From Mycobacterium colombiense (GTDB taxonomy: Bacteria > Actinomycetota > Actinomycetes > Mycobacteriales > Mycobacteriaceae), in NCBI RefSeq assembly GCF_001672755.1, contig NZ_LZKI01000073.1, positions 1 through 64,000 of the forward strand: 64,000 bases of DNA, in the 5' to 3' direction. The translations under genes were made by a program, and so were the position numbers. Below the pieces are notes generated by a model, which did no database searches, was not told the DNA's origin, and saw nothing but the letters and a program-made list of their open reading frames with translations. Below, piece after piece: positions 15,713 through 26,646 of this stretch; the stretch's first letter is position 1; each line of letters starts with the position of its first letter.

Positions 15713-15919
15713 ACCGACAACTTGAAATCGCGTCCGGAGCAATAACTCAGTACGATGTGGGCTTTGTTGCATGCGCGTGGGTGGCGGATGGGTTCGGTGC
15801 CGCTGCACCAGGGCAACGAAAGTGGTTGGCACCAGCGGTAGCGCCCGCAATGCGGGGCTGCGCTCACATACGCACGGACACGCTGACGTCTGCAGCAGAG
15901 CTTCGGAGGCCGGTACGAC

Positions 15920-17995
15920 ATGAGTGACGCCGAGAGCGACGCCACTCGTAATGGTCGGCGCGGCCCGGGCGGGGCGCACGCCCATCCGATCGCGGCCGAC
16001 CCGTCGCGGTCGGGCGCCGCTCCCTGGGAGCGATTCTTCGACACCCCGGCCGACGACAACCTGCACCGCTGGCAGCCCGAGGCCCCTATCGAGCCCGTCG
16101 CAACGCCGGAAGAGGAACCCGAACAGGGCGGATCCCACACCGGCGGCGGCGTCAGCGTCGCCGATCTGATCGCCAAAGTCGGCGCCCCCGGCAGGCCCGT
16201 CCACCATCGTGCCGCTCCGGAGGATCCCGAGGTCGAGCCGTTCGGCGTAGAGCCTTCCGGCGCCGAGCCGGGCCTGCCGATCGAGCTGCAGACAACGCAG
16301 GTGATCGACGACCTGGCCTACTCCATGGACGCCGTCGCCGAGCTTCGCGCCCTCGAGGCCGCCGACTATCCCAACGACGACGACCCCGAAGATCTGGCCC
16401 CAGACCCCGGCGCCGAGGAACCTAAACGCCAGCGCCGCCCGCTACTGGTGGCCGCGCGGTCGACGGCCGCGCTGGCCGCGGTGCTGGCCCTGGCCATGAC
16501 CGGCGGGGCATGGCAGTGGAGTTCGTCGAAAAACGCCCGGCTGAACACGATCAGCGCGCTGGACCAGAACTCCAGCGACATCCGCGACCCGGGCGGCCAA
16601 TACGGCGACGAGGACTTCTTGATCGTCGGCCTTGACTCGCGGGCGGGCGACAACGCCAACATGGGCGCCGGCACCACCGACGACGCCGACGGGGAACGCT
16701 CGGACACGGTCATGCTGGTCAACATTCCGGCCAACCGTAAGCGCGTGGTGGCTGTGTCGTTCCCCCGCGACCTGGCGATCACCCCGATGCAGTGCGAAGC
16801 GTGGAATCCCGAAACCGGCAAGTACGGGCCCCTCTACGACCCGAAGACCAAGACCTACGGCCCGAAGATGGTCTACACCGAGACCAAACTGAACTCGGCG
16901 TTCGCCTTCGGCGGCCCGAAGTGCCTGGTGAAGGAAATCCAGAAGCTGTCCGGCTTGAACATCAACCGCTTCATCGCCGTCGACTTCTCCGGCTTCGCGA
17001 AGATGGTCGACGCCCTCGGCGGCGTCGAGGTCTGCTCGAGCACGCCGCTGCACGACTACGAGTTGGGCACGGTGCTCGAACACGGTGGGCGCCAGGTCCT
17101 CGACGGCTCCACCGCCTTGAGCTACGTGCGGGCGCGCCAGGTCACCACCGAGGTCAACGGCGATTACGGCCGGATCAAACGCCAGCAGCTGTTCTTGTCG
17201 TCGCTGCTGCGGTCGTTGATCTCCGAAGACACGCTGTTGGACCCCACCAAACTCAACAACGTCGTCAACATGTTCATCAGCGACACCGTCGTCGACAACG
17301 TGCGATCCAAGGACCTGATCCAGCTCGGTCAGTCGCTGCAGGGCATGGCGGCCGGGCACGTCACGTTCGTCACCGTGCCGACCGGTGTGACCGACCAGAA
17401 CGGCGACGAGCCGCCACGGATTGCCGACATGCGGGCGCTGTTCGATGCCGTCATCAACGACGATCCGCTGCCCGAGGAGAACGACCAGAACGCCCAGAAT
17501 CTGAGTACGTCTCCGACCAAGGGCCCGTCGAAGGCGCCGACCACCAAGAAGACGCCGGCACCGGCGCCGGAGGCGCAACACGAGCAGGTCACCACGACCT
17601 CGCCCAGCGGCGTGACGGTGCGGGTTTCCAACGCCACCACGCAAACCGGTCTGGCGGCCACCGCTACCACCCAGCTCAAGCAGGACGGGTTCAACGTCAT
17701 GTCGCCCGACGACTATCCGAGCTCGGTGAACGCGACCACCGTGCTGTTCTCGCCGGGCAACGAAGAAGCCGCCGCCACCGTCGCGTCCTCGTTCGCCAAC
17801 GCGAAAGTCCAGCGGGTTTCGGGCTACGGGCAGGTCGTGCAGGTGGTCCTGGGCCCCGACTTCAAGTCGGTCGCCAGCCCGCAGCCCAGCGGATCGTCGA
17901 TGAGCCTGCAGATCGAACGCGGTTCGAGCAATGCGCCGGCCAAGCTACCCGAGGACCTGACCGTCACCAACGCGGCCGACACCACCTGCGAGTAA
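15920..17995 (+). CDS. LytR-CpsA-Psr family protein (cell-wall ligase)
   Basis: The 691-residue protein has three parts. An acidic, disordered cytoplasmic region of about 170 residues is followed by one membrane helix (about 176-198, ARSTAALAAVLALAMTGG). The extracellular LCP domain (about 230-390) contains ERSDTVMLV and SFPRDLAI, whose arginine binds pyrophosphate. The C-terminal LytR_C domain (about 560-660) opens VTVRVSNATTQTG, with a Pro/Thr linker before it. LCP enzymes transfer arabinogalactan from its lipid carrier to peptidoglycan. It matches Rv0822c by position, with the usual mycobacterial two-domain form. Confidence 0.93.
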   Translation: MSDAESDATRNGRRGPGGAHAHPIAADPSRSGAAPWERFFDTPADDNLHRWQPEAPIEPVATPEEEPEQGGSHTGGGVSVADLIAKVGAPGRPVHHRAAPEDPEVEPFGVEPSGAEPGLPIELQTTQVIDDLAYSMDAVAELRALEAADYPNDDDPEDLAPDPGAEEPKRQRRPLLVAARSTAALAAVLALAMTGGAWQWSSSKNARLNTISALDQNSSDIRDPGGQYGDEDFLIVGLDSRAGDNANMGAGTTDDADGERSDTVMLVNIPANRKRVVAVSFPRDLAITPMQCEAWNPETGKYGPLYDPKTKTYGPKMVYTETKLNSAFAFGGPKCLVKEIQKLSGLNINRFIAVDFSGFAKMVDALGGVEVCSSTPLHDYELGTVLEHGGRQVLDGSTALSYVRARQVTTEVNGDYGRIKRQQLFLSSLLRSLISEDTLLDPTKLNNVVNMFISDTVVDNVRSKDLIQLGQSLQGMAAGHVTFVTVPTGVTDQNGDEPPRIADMRALFDAVINDDPLPEENDQNAQNLSTSPTKGPSKAPTTKKTPAPAPEAQHEQVTTTSPSGVTVRVSNATTQTGLAATATTQLKQDGFNVMSPDDYPSSVNATTVLFSPGNEEAAATVASSFANAKVQRVSGYGQVVQVVLGPDFKSVASPQPSGSSMSLQIERGSSNAPAKLPEDLTVTNAADTTCE

Positions 17996-18053
17996 CCGCA
18001 TTTGACGGCGCTCCGCCGCCCGTTTCGAACGGCGAGACCGTAGGCTTGGTGCT

Positions 18054-18722
18054 ATGCGGACCGCCTACCACGAGCAACTCTCGGAGTTGTCCGAGCGCCT
18101 CGGCGAGATGTGCGGCTTGGCAGGAATCGCCATGGAGCGGGCCACCCAGGCCCTGCTGCAGGCCGACTTGGTGCTGGCCGAACAAGTCATCTCCGATCAT
18201 GAAGCCATCGCCGCGCTGAGTGCGCAGGCCGAAGAAAGCGCCTTCGTACTGCTGGCATTACAGGCACCGGTGGCCGGCGATCTACGGGCCATCGTCAGCG
18301 CCATCCAGATGGTGGCGGACATCGACCGGATGGGTGCACTGGCGCTGCACGTGGCCAAGATCGCCCGGCGGCGCCATCCCCAGCACGCGCTGCCCGAAGA
18401 GGTCAACGGCTACTTCGCCGAAATGGGCAGCATCGCGGTCGAATTGGGCAACAGCGCCCAAGAGGTGGTGTTGTCCCGCGACCCGGAGAAGGCCGCCCGG
18501 ATCCGCGAAGAAGACGACGCCATGGACGATCTGCACCGGCATCTGTTCTCGGTGCTGATGGACCGGGAATGGAAGCACGGCGTCGCGGCGGCCGTCGACG
18601 TGACGCTGCTGGGCCGGTTCTACGAGCGCTTCGCCGACCATGCCGTCGAGGTGGCCCGACGGGTCATCTTCCAGGCGACCGGCAAACTTCCCGAGGAAGA
18701 AGCGAAATCCGCATCGCAGTAA
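18054..18722 (+). CDS. phoY2: Phosphate-system regulator PhoU/PhoY2
   Basis: The 222-residue all-helical protein contains two PhoU repeats, each with the acidic metal-binding pattern ([29 protein letters not shown] and a second at [15 protein letters not shown]). PhoU proteins link the Pst transporter to the SenX3-RegX3 phosphate sensor. A TAGGCT box ends seven bases before ATG 18054, suggesting leaderless transcription. The gene converges on pstB with only 13 bases between stop codons. Confidence 0.94.
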   Translation: MRTAYHEQLSELSERLGEMCGLAGIAMERATQALLQADLVLAEQVISDHEAIAALSAQAEESAFVLLALQAPVAGDLRAIVSAIQMVADIDRMGALALHVAKIARRRHPQHALPEEVNGYFAEMGSIAVELGNSAQEVVLSRDPEKAARIREEDDAMDDLHRHLFSVLMDREWKHGVAAAVDVTLLGRFYERFADHAVEVARRVIFQATGKLPEEEAKSASQ

Positions 18723-18735
18723 TTGCGGCGCCCGG

Positions 18736-19512
18736 CTAGCCGAAGCGGCCGGAAATGTAGTCCTCGGTCGCCTTCTGACTCGGGTTGGAGAAGATCTTCT
18801 CGGTGTCGTCGACTTCGATCAGCCGCCCCGGCTTTCCGACGGCCTCCAGGTTGAAGAACGCCGTGTAGTCGCTGACCCGGGCGGCCTGCTGCATGTTGTG
18901 CGTGACGATGACGATGGTGTAGTCCTGCTTCAGTTCGCTGATCAGCTCTTCGATGGCCATCGTGGAGATCGGGTCCAGGGCCGAACACGGCTCGTCCATC
19001 AGCAGCACATCGGGTTGCACGGCGATGGCCCGTGCGATACACAGGCGCTGCTGCTGCCCGCCGGACAGTCCGCCGCCGGGCCGGTCCAACCGGTTCTTGA
19101 CCTCGTCCCACAGGTTCGCCCCGCGCAGCGAATACTCGGCGGTCTCGTCGAGCACCTTGCGGTTGCGCACACCCTGCAGCTTCAGGCCGGCGACGACGTT
19201 GTCGCGAATTGACATGGCGGGGAACGGGTTCGGTCGCTGGAACACCATGCCGATGGCCCGGCGCACGCCGACCGGGTCGACTCCGGCGCCGTAGATGTCT
19301 TCGTCGTCAAGCAGCACGCTGCCCTCGACCCGTCCGCCGGGCACCACCTCGTGCATCCGGTTGAGCGTGCGCAACACCGTCGTCTTGCCGCAACCCGACG
19401 GGCCGATGAACGCCGTCACGCTGCGGGGCAGAACCGACAGCGTCACATCCGAGACCGCGTGAAACGATCCGTAATAGATGTTGACGCCTTTGAGGTCCAA
19501 CCGTTTGGCCAC
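18736..19512 (-). CDS. pstB: Phosphate ABC transporter ATPase PstB (PhoT)
   Basis: The 258-residue ATPase has Walker [10 protein letters not shown]-loop, signature LSGGQQQR, Walker B VLLMDEP and the switch His in VTHN. It is the energising subunit of high-affinity phosphate uptake. It follows pstA with no gap (pstA stop ends at 19513), completing the pstS-C-A-B operon. M. tuberculosis keeps only this ATPase (phoT) at the corresponding site. Confidence 0.97.
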   Translation of the reverse strand: MAKRLDLKGVNIYYGSFHAVSDVTLSVLPRSVTAFIGPSGCGKTTVLRTLNRMHEVVPGGRVEGSVLLDDEDIYGAGVDPVGVRRAIGMVFQRPNPFPAMSIRDNVVAGLKLQGVRNRKVLDETAEYSLRGANLWDEVKNRLDRPGGGLSGGQQQRLCIARAIAVQPDVLLMDEPCSALDPISTMAIEELISELKQDYTIVIVTHNMQQAARVSDYTAFFNLEAVGKPGRLIEVDDTEKIFSNPSQKATEDYISGRFG

Positions 19513-20439
19513 TTAGTGCTCCTGCCTGTGACTTCTGACGCCCAGAAATTTCGCTATCACCCGGGCCGCGACGTTGATGGTGGCGATCACCAGGATGAGG
19601 GTTAACGCGGCACCCCACAACCGATCCGTGGGGATGGGGTTGAGGCTAGCGCCGGCCGTCGTCTGGTTGAACATCATGCCGGGCAGCGTCCCCATGAACC
19701 CGCTGAAGATATCGAAGTTCATCGATTGTGCGTAACCGACGAGGATCAGCAGCGGCGCGGTCTCCCCCATCACCCGGGCCATGGCCAGCAGTATCCCGGT
19801 GACGATGCCGGACAGCCCGGTGGGGATGACCACCCGGGCAATGGTTTTCCACTTGGTGATGCCCAGCGCGTAGCTCGCCTCGCGAAGGTCCATCGGGACG
19901 ATCCGCAGCATCTCCTCAGTGGCCCGCACGATCACCGGGAGCATCAGCAGGACCAGCGCCAGCGACACCGCGAACTCCGACCGGGGAAGTCCCAGCGTTG
20001 CCACGCACAACGCATAGATGAACAGTGCCGCAACGATTGACGGCACACCGCTGAGGATGTCCACCATGAACGAGGCCAATCTGCCCAGCGCGGTGCCACC
20101 GCCGTACTCGACGAGATAGATCGCGACCATCAGCCCGAGCGGGACGGAGATGAGGGCGCACAACAATCCCTGCAGCACGGTGCCCACCAGCGCGTGGTAG
20201 GCGCCTCCGCCGGTCACGAATGCCGTCATCCCCGCTTGCGAGTGCGACCACCATGTGGTTGACGCCACCGCCTTGAAGCCCTTGGCGACCACCGACCACA
20301 GCACCATCACCAGCGGGGTCACCGCAATTAGCAGTGCCAACGAAACAAGCAGGGTCGCAATGTAATTCGTGATACGACGGCGCCAGCTGACCGACGAGAA
20401 CGTCCGCGGCTTGAGCGGGCGGTCCAGCATCGAGGTCAT
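19513..20439 (-). CDS. pstA: Phosphate ABC transporter permease PstA
   Basis: The 308-residue membrane protein has six predicted helices and the EAA loop REASYALGITKWKTIARVVIPTGLSG, characteristic of ABC permeases that dock onto PstB. The ATG at 20439 overlaps the pstC stop in an ATGA, the usual sign of translational coupling. Upstream open frame in the same phase belongs to the pstC coding region and is not used. Confidence 0.96.
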   Translation of the reverse strand: MTSMLDRPLKPRTFSSVSWRRRITNYIATLLVSLALLIAVTPLVMVLWSVVAKGFKAVASTTWWSHSQAGMTAFVTGGGAYHALVGTVLQGLLCALISVPLGLMVAIYLVEYGGGTALGRLASFMVDILSGVPSIVAALFIYALCVATLGLPRSEFAVSLALVLLMLPVIVRATEEMLRIVPMDLREASYALGITKWKTIARVVIPTGLSGIVTGILLAMARVMGETAPLLILVGYAQSMNFDIFSGFMGTLPGMMFNQTTAGASLNPIPTDRLWGAALTLILVIATINVAARVIAKFLGVRSHRQEH

Positions 20440-21470
20440 CGGGCGCCCTTCCGCTCGGCTCCGGCGACGGCGCCCCGCGCCAGGGCGTCGACCAGGAAGG
20501 TGAGGACGAACAGCGTCAGCCCGGCGGCGATGTACGCGCCGGCCTTGTACCGGTCGTCGAATTCGGCCGCGGCGCCGGCGATCTTGGTCGCGAACGTGGA
20601 GCCGCCGTCGAACAGTGACCAGCCGAACGCCGATTGGGTGCCGCGCAGGATGATCAGCAGCGCCACCGTCTCGCCCAGGGCGCGGCCCAGCCCGAGCATC
20701 GAGCCGCTGACGTAGCCCGACCGACCGAACGGCAGCGTGACCATCTTGACCACTTCCCAGCGCGTGGCACCGAGCGCCAGCATGGCCTCGATCTGGTCCT
20801 GCGGTGTCTGGACGAAGACCTCGCGCGTGACCGCGGTGATGATCGGCAGGATCATCACCGCCAGGACGACACCGCCGGTGAAGATCGTGCCCCCGCCCGC
20901 GGGCGACGCGTTGCCGCTGGCGAACAGAAAGCACCAGCCCAGTGAGCGATTGAGCCAAACGGCGACGGGCCGCAGCTGGGGCGCCAGCACGTACAGGCCC
21001 CACGCCCCGTAGATGATCGAGGGCACCGCGGCCAGCAGGTCGACCGAGTAGGCCAGCGGTGTGGCGACCCGCCGCGGCGCGTATTGGGTGATGAAAATGG
21101 CCACGCCCAGCGCGACCGGCATGGCCAGGATCAACGCGAACAGCGACACGAACACGGTGACCGGGACCAGGCTGGCGATGCCGAAGTGCATCGCGGAGGG
21201 ATCGGTGGTGACCCACACACCGCCGTAGCTGAAGAAGTTCTCCCGATTGCGGTGCAGCGCCGGTATCGCGCGTCCGAGCAGAAAGGCGGCGATCGCGGCG
21301 ATGACCACGATGATGACCACCCCCGACGACTGCGCGAGCCGGCGGAAGACCCGGTCCGCCACATCGGGCCGCCCCTCCCCCCAGGGGCTGGTCGGTGTGG
21401 CCTGCTTCTCCGGATACGGCGCGGCGACAACCGCACCCGAACCCGCGTCGATGGGATTTGGCGTTGTCAC
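20436..21470 (-). CDS. pstC: Phosphate ABC transporter permease PstC
   Basis: The 344-residue inner-membrane permease has about six helices. Its EAA loop reads IEAMLALGATRWEVVKMVTLPFGRSG, and LGRALGETVALLIILRG follows. It pairs with PstA to form the channel. The start is GTG 21470. The gene ends in a 4-base overlap with pstA and lies 51 bases downstream of pstS. Confidence 0.96.
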   Translation of the reverse strand: MTTPNPIDAGSGAVVAAPYPEKQATPTSPWGEGRPDVADRVFRRLAQSSGVVIIVVIAAIAAFLLGRAIPALHRNRENFFSYGGVWVTTDPSAMHFGIASLVPVTVFVSLFALILAMPVALGVAIFITQYAPRRVATPLAYSVDLLAAVPSIIYGAWGLYVLAPQLRPVAVWLNRSLGWCFLFASGNASPAGGGTIFTGGVVLAVMILPIITAVTREVFVQTPQDQIEAMLALGATRWEVVKMVTLPFGRSGYVSGSMLGLGRALGETVALLIILRGTQSAFGWSLFDGGSTFATKIAGAAAEFDDRYKAGAYIAAGLTLFVLTFLVDALARGAVAGAERKGAR

Positions 21471-21521
21471 TGTGATCCCGTCACAGTTCTGCTGTCGCTC
21501 CTTGAAACCCGGTTCACTTGG

Positions 21522-22643
21522 TTACTGCATCGCGTTGATGGCCGTGATCAGTCGCTCCCTGACCTTATCGGGCAGCGGGACGTAGCCGGCCTTCGCGAGT
21601 TCGCCCTGCGCGCTCGTGGCGGATATGGAGAGAAACGATTTGACGGCCGCGGCGGTCTGCGCGTCGTAGCCCTTTGAGCACACGATCTCGTAGGTGACCA
21701 GCAGCAGCGGGTAGACGCCCGGTTCCTCCGAGCCGTACATGGCATTGAGGTCGAGCACCAGGTCATCGCCCTCGGCCAGGAAGCGGGCCGCGTTGACGGC
21801 GTTCCCGGCCGTGTCGTTGGTCAGCGGAATCACGCCGCCGCGGGTGGCGATTTTGGCGTAGGGCACGCCGGCCTGGTCGGCGAAGCCCTTCTCGACGTAT
21901 CCGATGGCGCCCGGGGTGGCCCGCACGGCCTGGATGACGCCGGCCGACTTCGCGGCGCCCTCGCCGACGCCGCCCTGAAATTCCGTGCCGACCCCTTTGG
22001 ACCAGCTCTGCGGCGCGGCCGCGGTCAGATACTTCTGAACGTTGTCGGTGGTCCCGGACGAGTCGGTCCGGTAGATCGGCGTGATCTTGGAGTCGGGCAG
22101 CGCCGTGCCCGGATTCAGGGCCGCCAGGATCGGGTCGTTCCAGCTGGTGATCCTGCCGGTGAAGATCTTGGCCAGCGCGTCACTGTTGACCACCAGGGCC
22201 GGATTTCCGGGCAGGTTGTAGACGATCCCGATGGGGCCGAAGACCAGCGGCAGGTCCCACGCCGGGTTCCCGTCGCAGCGTTTGGCCGCGGGCCCGATCT
22301 GGTCGGCGACCAAGGGAGAGTCCGCGCCCGCGAAATCGACATGTCCGACGATGAACTGCTCACGGCCGGCGCCCGATCCGGTCGGGTTGTAGGCCAGGCC
22401 TTTGCCCGGGCAGTACCGACCCCACACCTGGTTGAACACCGTGATCGCGTTTTCCTGAGCGGTCGAGCCCTCCGCCGTCAGCTTGTCCTTGCCGCCGCAC
22501 CCCGCCGTTCCGGTTATGCCGGAGCTGGGCGCACCGGCCCCGCGGGGATTCTCGTCGCTGCCGCAGGCGGTCAGCGTTCCGGCACCGAGCGCCGTCGCCA
22601 ACGCCACGGCGGCCAGCGCCCTGCCCTGCCTGTCGAGCCTCAC
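21522..22643 (-). CDS. pstS: Phosphate-binding lipoprotein PstS
   Basis: From GTG 22643 the protein has 373 residues with a lipoprotein signal peptide: RLDRQGR, a hydrophobic stretch, then the lipobox LTAC with Cys27 as lipid attachment site. The phosphate-binding motifs TAEGSTAQ, PTGSGAGREQF and RTDSSGTT are all present. An ATG at 22694 would add 17 charged residues ahead of the signal peptide and lacks a good ribosome site, so I prefer the GTG. It is the first gene of pstSCAB; such operons are activated by RegX3 under phosphate limitation, but I could not identify a clear RegX3 box. Confidence 0.94.
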   Translation of the reverse strand: MRLDRQGRALAAVALATALGAGTLTACGSDENPRGAGAPSSGITGTAGCGGKDKLTAEGSTAQENAITVFNQVWGRYCPGKGLAYNPTGSGAGREQFIVGHVDFAGADSPLVADQIGPAAKRCDGNPAWDLPLVFGPIGIVYNLPGNPALVVNSDALAKIFTGRITSWNDPILAALNPGTALPDSKITPIYRTDSSGTTDNVQKYLTAAAPQSWSKGVGTEFQGGVGEGAAKSAGVIQAVRATPGAIGYVEKGFADQAGVPYAKIATRGGVIPLTNDTAGNAVNAARFLAEGDDLVLDLNAMYGSEEPGVYPLLLVTYEIVCSKGYDAQTAAAVKSFLSISATSAQGELAKAGYVPLPDKVRERLITAINAMQ

Positions 22644-22808
22644 CGATCTCGCTTTCCTGACGCGTTCCGGACGCATGTGGGCGCCGCTGGCCATCTGTCA
22701 TGTGAGGTTGCCGAGCGCCGGCGAAAATATGCGCCAACGCGGTGCGCAGCAACGTCTTGGTGGCCAGGACCAGATTAACGATCTGGGTACGCGCGGCTCA
22801 TACCCGCG

Positions 22809-24508
<1,700 letters not shown>

Positions 24509-24555
24509 CTAGCCCCTCCAGCTCGGGGGAACGGCATCTCCCAATTTCACAACGT

Positions 24556-24592
24556 CGTTAAGCGTTAGTTACCAGGTCATCTAACGATAACG
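24556..24592. promoter_or_regulatory. Nested inverted repeats between glnR and lmeA
   Basis: CGTTAG (24563-24568) mirrors CTAACG (24581-24586) across 12 bases, and outer CGTTA (24556-24560) mirrors TAACG (24588-24592). The element occupies the divergent promoter region. The GTTAC and CTAAC parts are loosely like actinobacterial GlnR boxes, so autoregulation is possible. Confidence 0.5.
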
Positions 24593-24628
24593 TGTCACCT
24601 GGCTTTTTCGCGTGGCAGACAAGCCGGT

Positions 24629-25498
24629 GTGAGCGCCGCCACGACCGATCCGGCGGCGACCGGCGCTCCGGTGTTGCGCCACAATGTCCGGGTGCGCAAG
24701 GTGCTGATTGCTGTGACCGTGATGGCGATCCTGGTTGCGGTGGTCGCCCTTGGCGCGATCGGTTTCGACTACGGGACCAGCATCTATGCCGAATACCGGC
24801 TGTCGTCCAGCGTCCGTAAAGCGGCCAGGCTGGGCACCGACCCGTTCGTGGCCATCGTGGCGTTTCCGTTCATTCCGCAGGCGATGCGCGGCAACTACAG
24901 CCAGGTGGAGATCAAGGCCAACGCCGTCGACCACGCGATGACCGGCCGGGCCACCCTGGAGGCCACGATGTACTCGGTGGACCTCGCCCGGGCGTCGTGG
25001 CTGATCGGCCCCGACGCGAAGCTCGCGGTGGGCAAGCTGGAGAGCCGCATCATCGTCGACTCGACGCACCTGGGCCGGTTCATGGGCATCAGCGACCTGA
25101 TGGTCGAGGCGCCGCCTAAGGAAACCAACACCTCCACTGGCGGCGTGACCGCGTCGGGCATCTCGGACAGCCACGGGCTGGTGTTCACCGGCACACCCAA
25201 ATCGGCGGGCTTCGATCGCCGGGTCAGCGTCTCGGTCGACCTGTCCATCGCCCCCGACGACCCGGCGACGCTGGTGTTCACCCCGACCGGCGTGCTCACC
25301 GGATCGGACACCGCCAACCAGACCGTGCCGGCGGACAAACAGGGCGCCGTGCTGCACGCCTTCAGCGGCAGGCTGCCCAATCAGCGCCTGCCGTTCGGTG
25401 TCGCGCCGACCACCGAGGGCGCTCGGGGATCCGACGTCATCATCGAGGGCATCACCCATGGAGTAACCGTGACCCTCGACGGGTTTAAGCAGTCATGA
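24629..25498 (+). CDS. lmeA: LmeA family mannan-binding/lipomannan elongation protein (DUF2993)
   Basis: The 289-residue protein has one N-terminal membrane segment (about 23-45, VLIAVTVMAILVAVVALGAIG) followed by a periplasmic DUF2993 domain of lipid-binding type. It matches Rv0817c by position; the M. smegmatis homologue LmeA is needed for lipomannan elongation in the cell envelope. The start is GTG 24629. Its stop overlaps the thioredoxin start (ATGA), so the pair form an operon. Confidence 0.88.
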   Translation: MSAATTDPAATGAPVLRHNVRVRKVLIAVTVMAILVAVVALGAIGFDYGTSIYAEYRLSSSVRKAARLGTDPFVAIVAFPFIPQAMRGNYSQVEIKANAVDHAMTGRATLEATMYSVDLARASWLIGPDAKLAVGKLESRIIVDSTHLGRFMGISDLMVEAPPKETNTSTGGVTASGISDSHGLVFTGTPKSAGFDRRVSVSVDLSIAPDDPATLVFTPTGVLTGSDTANQTVPADKQGAVLHAFSGRLPNQRLPFGVAPTTEGARGSDVIIEGITHGVTVTLDGFKQS

Positions 25499-25914
25499 CC
25501 GTCATAGTCGTGACCGTCGCGGTGCTCGCCGCGGCAACCCTGGCCGGGTGGTTGCTGACCCGGCGCTCCGGACGCATCCGCGAAGTCGACACCAAGCCGG
25601 ATCGGGACACCGACGCCGACATCGCGGCGCTGGGGCTGTCCCGCAGCGGGCCGACCGTGGTGCATTTCAGCGCCCCGTGGTGCGGGCCGTGTGATCGGGT
25701 CCGCCGGGTCGTCGAGCAGGTCTGCGACGACCTGGGCGATGTGGCGCACGTCGAGGTCGACCTGGACGCCAATCCGGACACCGCACGCCGGTATTCGGTC
25801 TTGTCATTGCCCACCACGTTGATCTTCGACGTCGACGGCCGGCAGCGATACCGCACGTCCGGAGTGCCCAGCAGCGCCGACCTGCGGTCCGCCCTGAAAC
25901 CGCTGTTGGCTTGA
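25495..25914 (+). CDS. thiX: Membrane-anchored thioredoxin-like protein ThiX
   Basis: The 139-residue protein has an N-terminal hydrophobic anchor (about residues 1-20, VIVVTVAVLAAATLAGWLL) and a thioredoxin domain with active site WCGPC and cis-Pro (SLPTT). It probably catalyses disulfide exchange at the membrane. It overlaps lmeA by 4 bases and precedes the sulfur operon, which has its own promoter and leader. Confidence 0.92.
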   Translation: MTVIVVTVAVLAAATLAGWLLTRRSGRIREVDTKPDRDTDADIAALGLSRSGPTVVHFSAPWCGPCDRVRRVVEQVCDDLGDVAHVEVDLDANPDTARRYSVLSLPTTLIFDVDGRQRYRTSGVPSSADLRSALKPLLA

Positions 25915-25943
25915 CCACCGTGTCATTGGGTAAGCTGACCGAC

Positions 25944-26033
25944 GTGTCAGCCCGCCTCGAGCCCATGCTCACCCAGCGTCGCGCAGTTGAACTGTGCCGC
26001 ACTGCGGGCTGTTGTTGTTGCTGTTGCTGCTGA
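25944..26033 (+). CDS. Cysteine-tract leader peptide (uORF) of the sulfur operon
   Basis: A 29-codon frame starts at GTG 25944 and ends ...LCRTAG followed by seven consecutive cysteine codons and TGA. A TAAGCT box (25931-25936) lies seven bases before GTG, so the leader is probably translated from a leaderless mRNA. Actinobacteria are known to use polycysteine leader peptides of this LCRTAG-Cys type for cysteine-responsive attenuation of sulfur genes. When Cys-tRNA is scarce the ribosome would pause in the tract and change translation of the genes downstream. Codons are mixed TGT and TGC. No other role is plausible for this composition. Confidence 0.93.
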   Translation: MSARLEPMLTQRRAVELCRTAGCCCCCCC

Positions 26034-26136
26034 GTAGCCGCGCTTCCGCGTAGCACTCGGAGCGGCCCGGGTTCCAGACCGTGGCACGTCTCCATTCGTC
26101 GTTCCGTCAGCAACAGAGGTATCGAGGAGTAGTACC
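26034..26136 (+). promoter_or_regulatory. Attenuator leader between Cys peptide and DUF4395 gene
   Basis: The spacer carries the ribosome site GAGGAG (26124-26129) for the TTG start at 26137. Just before it, CAGCAACAG (26108-26116) is exactly complementary to CTGTTGCTG (26021-26029) inside the Cys codon tract. Pairing would fold the leader onto the region next to the ribosome site. A ribosome stalled on the Cys codons would prevent it and open translation. Confidence 0.6.
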
Positions 26137-26610
26137 TTGCCAAGCAACAACACCACCACGCAGCAGCCCGACCTGGTCGACGTGCGTGGACCACGATTCG
26201 CAGCTTGGGTCACCACCGCAGTCTTGCTGCTCGCGCTCGTCGTGTCCGCGGCAAGTCCGCCGGCCGCGGCGGTGATCCTGACCGTCCAGGCCGTCATCTT
26301 CGCCATCGGCGCGGCCGGTGGGCCGCGCAAGCACCCCTACGGCCGGATCTTCGCCGCCGTCGTCGCACCGCGGCTGGGCCCGGTGCAGGATCGCGAGCCG
26401 ACCCCACCGCTGAAGTTCGCCCAACTGGTCGGCTTGATCTTCGCGGCGCTCGGAATCGCCGGATTCGCCACCGGCGCCGTCCTGTTCGGCGTCATCGCCA
26501 CCGCGGCCGCCCTTGCGGCCGCGTTCCTCAACGCGGCCTTCGGTGTCTGCCTCGGCTGCCAGCTCTATCCGCTGGTGGCCCGTTTCCGGCGCCCTGCGCG
26601 TCCCACCTGA
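26137..26610 (+). CDS. DUF4395 membrane protein of the sulfur operon
   Basis: The 157-residue protein has about four hydrophobic helices: AAWVTTAVLLLALVVSA and AVILTVQAVIFAIGAAGG, then the loop RKHPYGRIFA and two more helices. A conserved CLGC pair (VCLGCQLYPL) lies near the C-terminus, typical of DUF4395. The function is unknown; the two Cys and the sulfur setting suggest a role in sulfur-compound transfer across the membrane. It starts at TTG 26137 behind GAGGAG and leads the operon with cysA and sseC. Confidence 0.9.
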   Translation: MPSNNTTTQQPDLVDVRGPRFAAWVTTAVLLLALVVSAASPPAAAVILTVQAVIFAIGAAGGPRKHPYGRIFAAVVAPRLGPVQDREPTPPLKFAQLVGLIFAALGIAGFATGAVLFGVIATAAALAAAFLNAAFGVCLGCQLYPLVARFRRPARPT

Positions 26611-26646
26611 CCTGCTGTAACAAAAGCGATTGAAAGGATCCACTCC

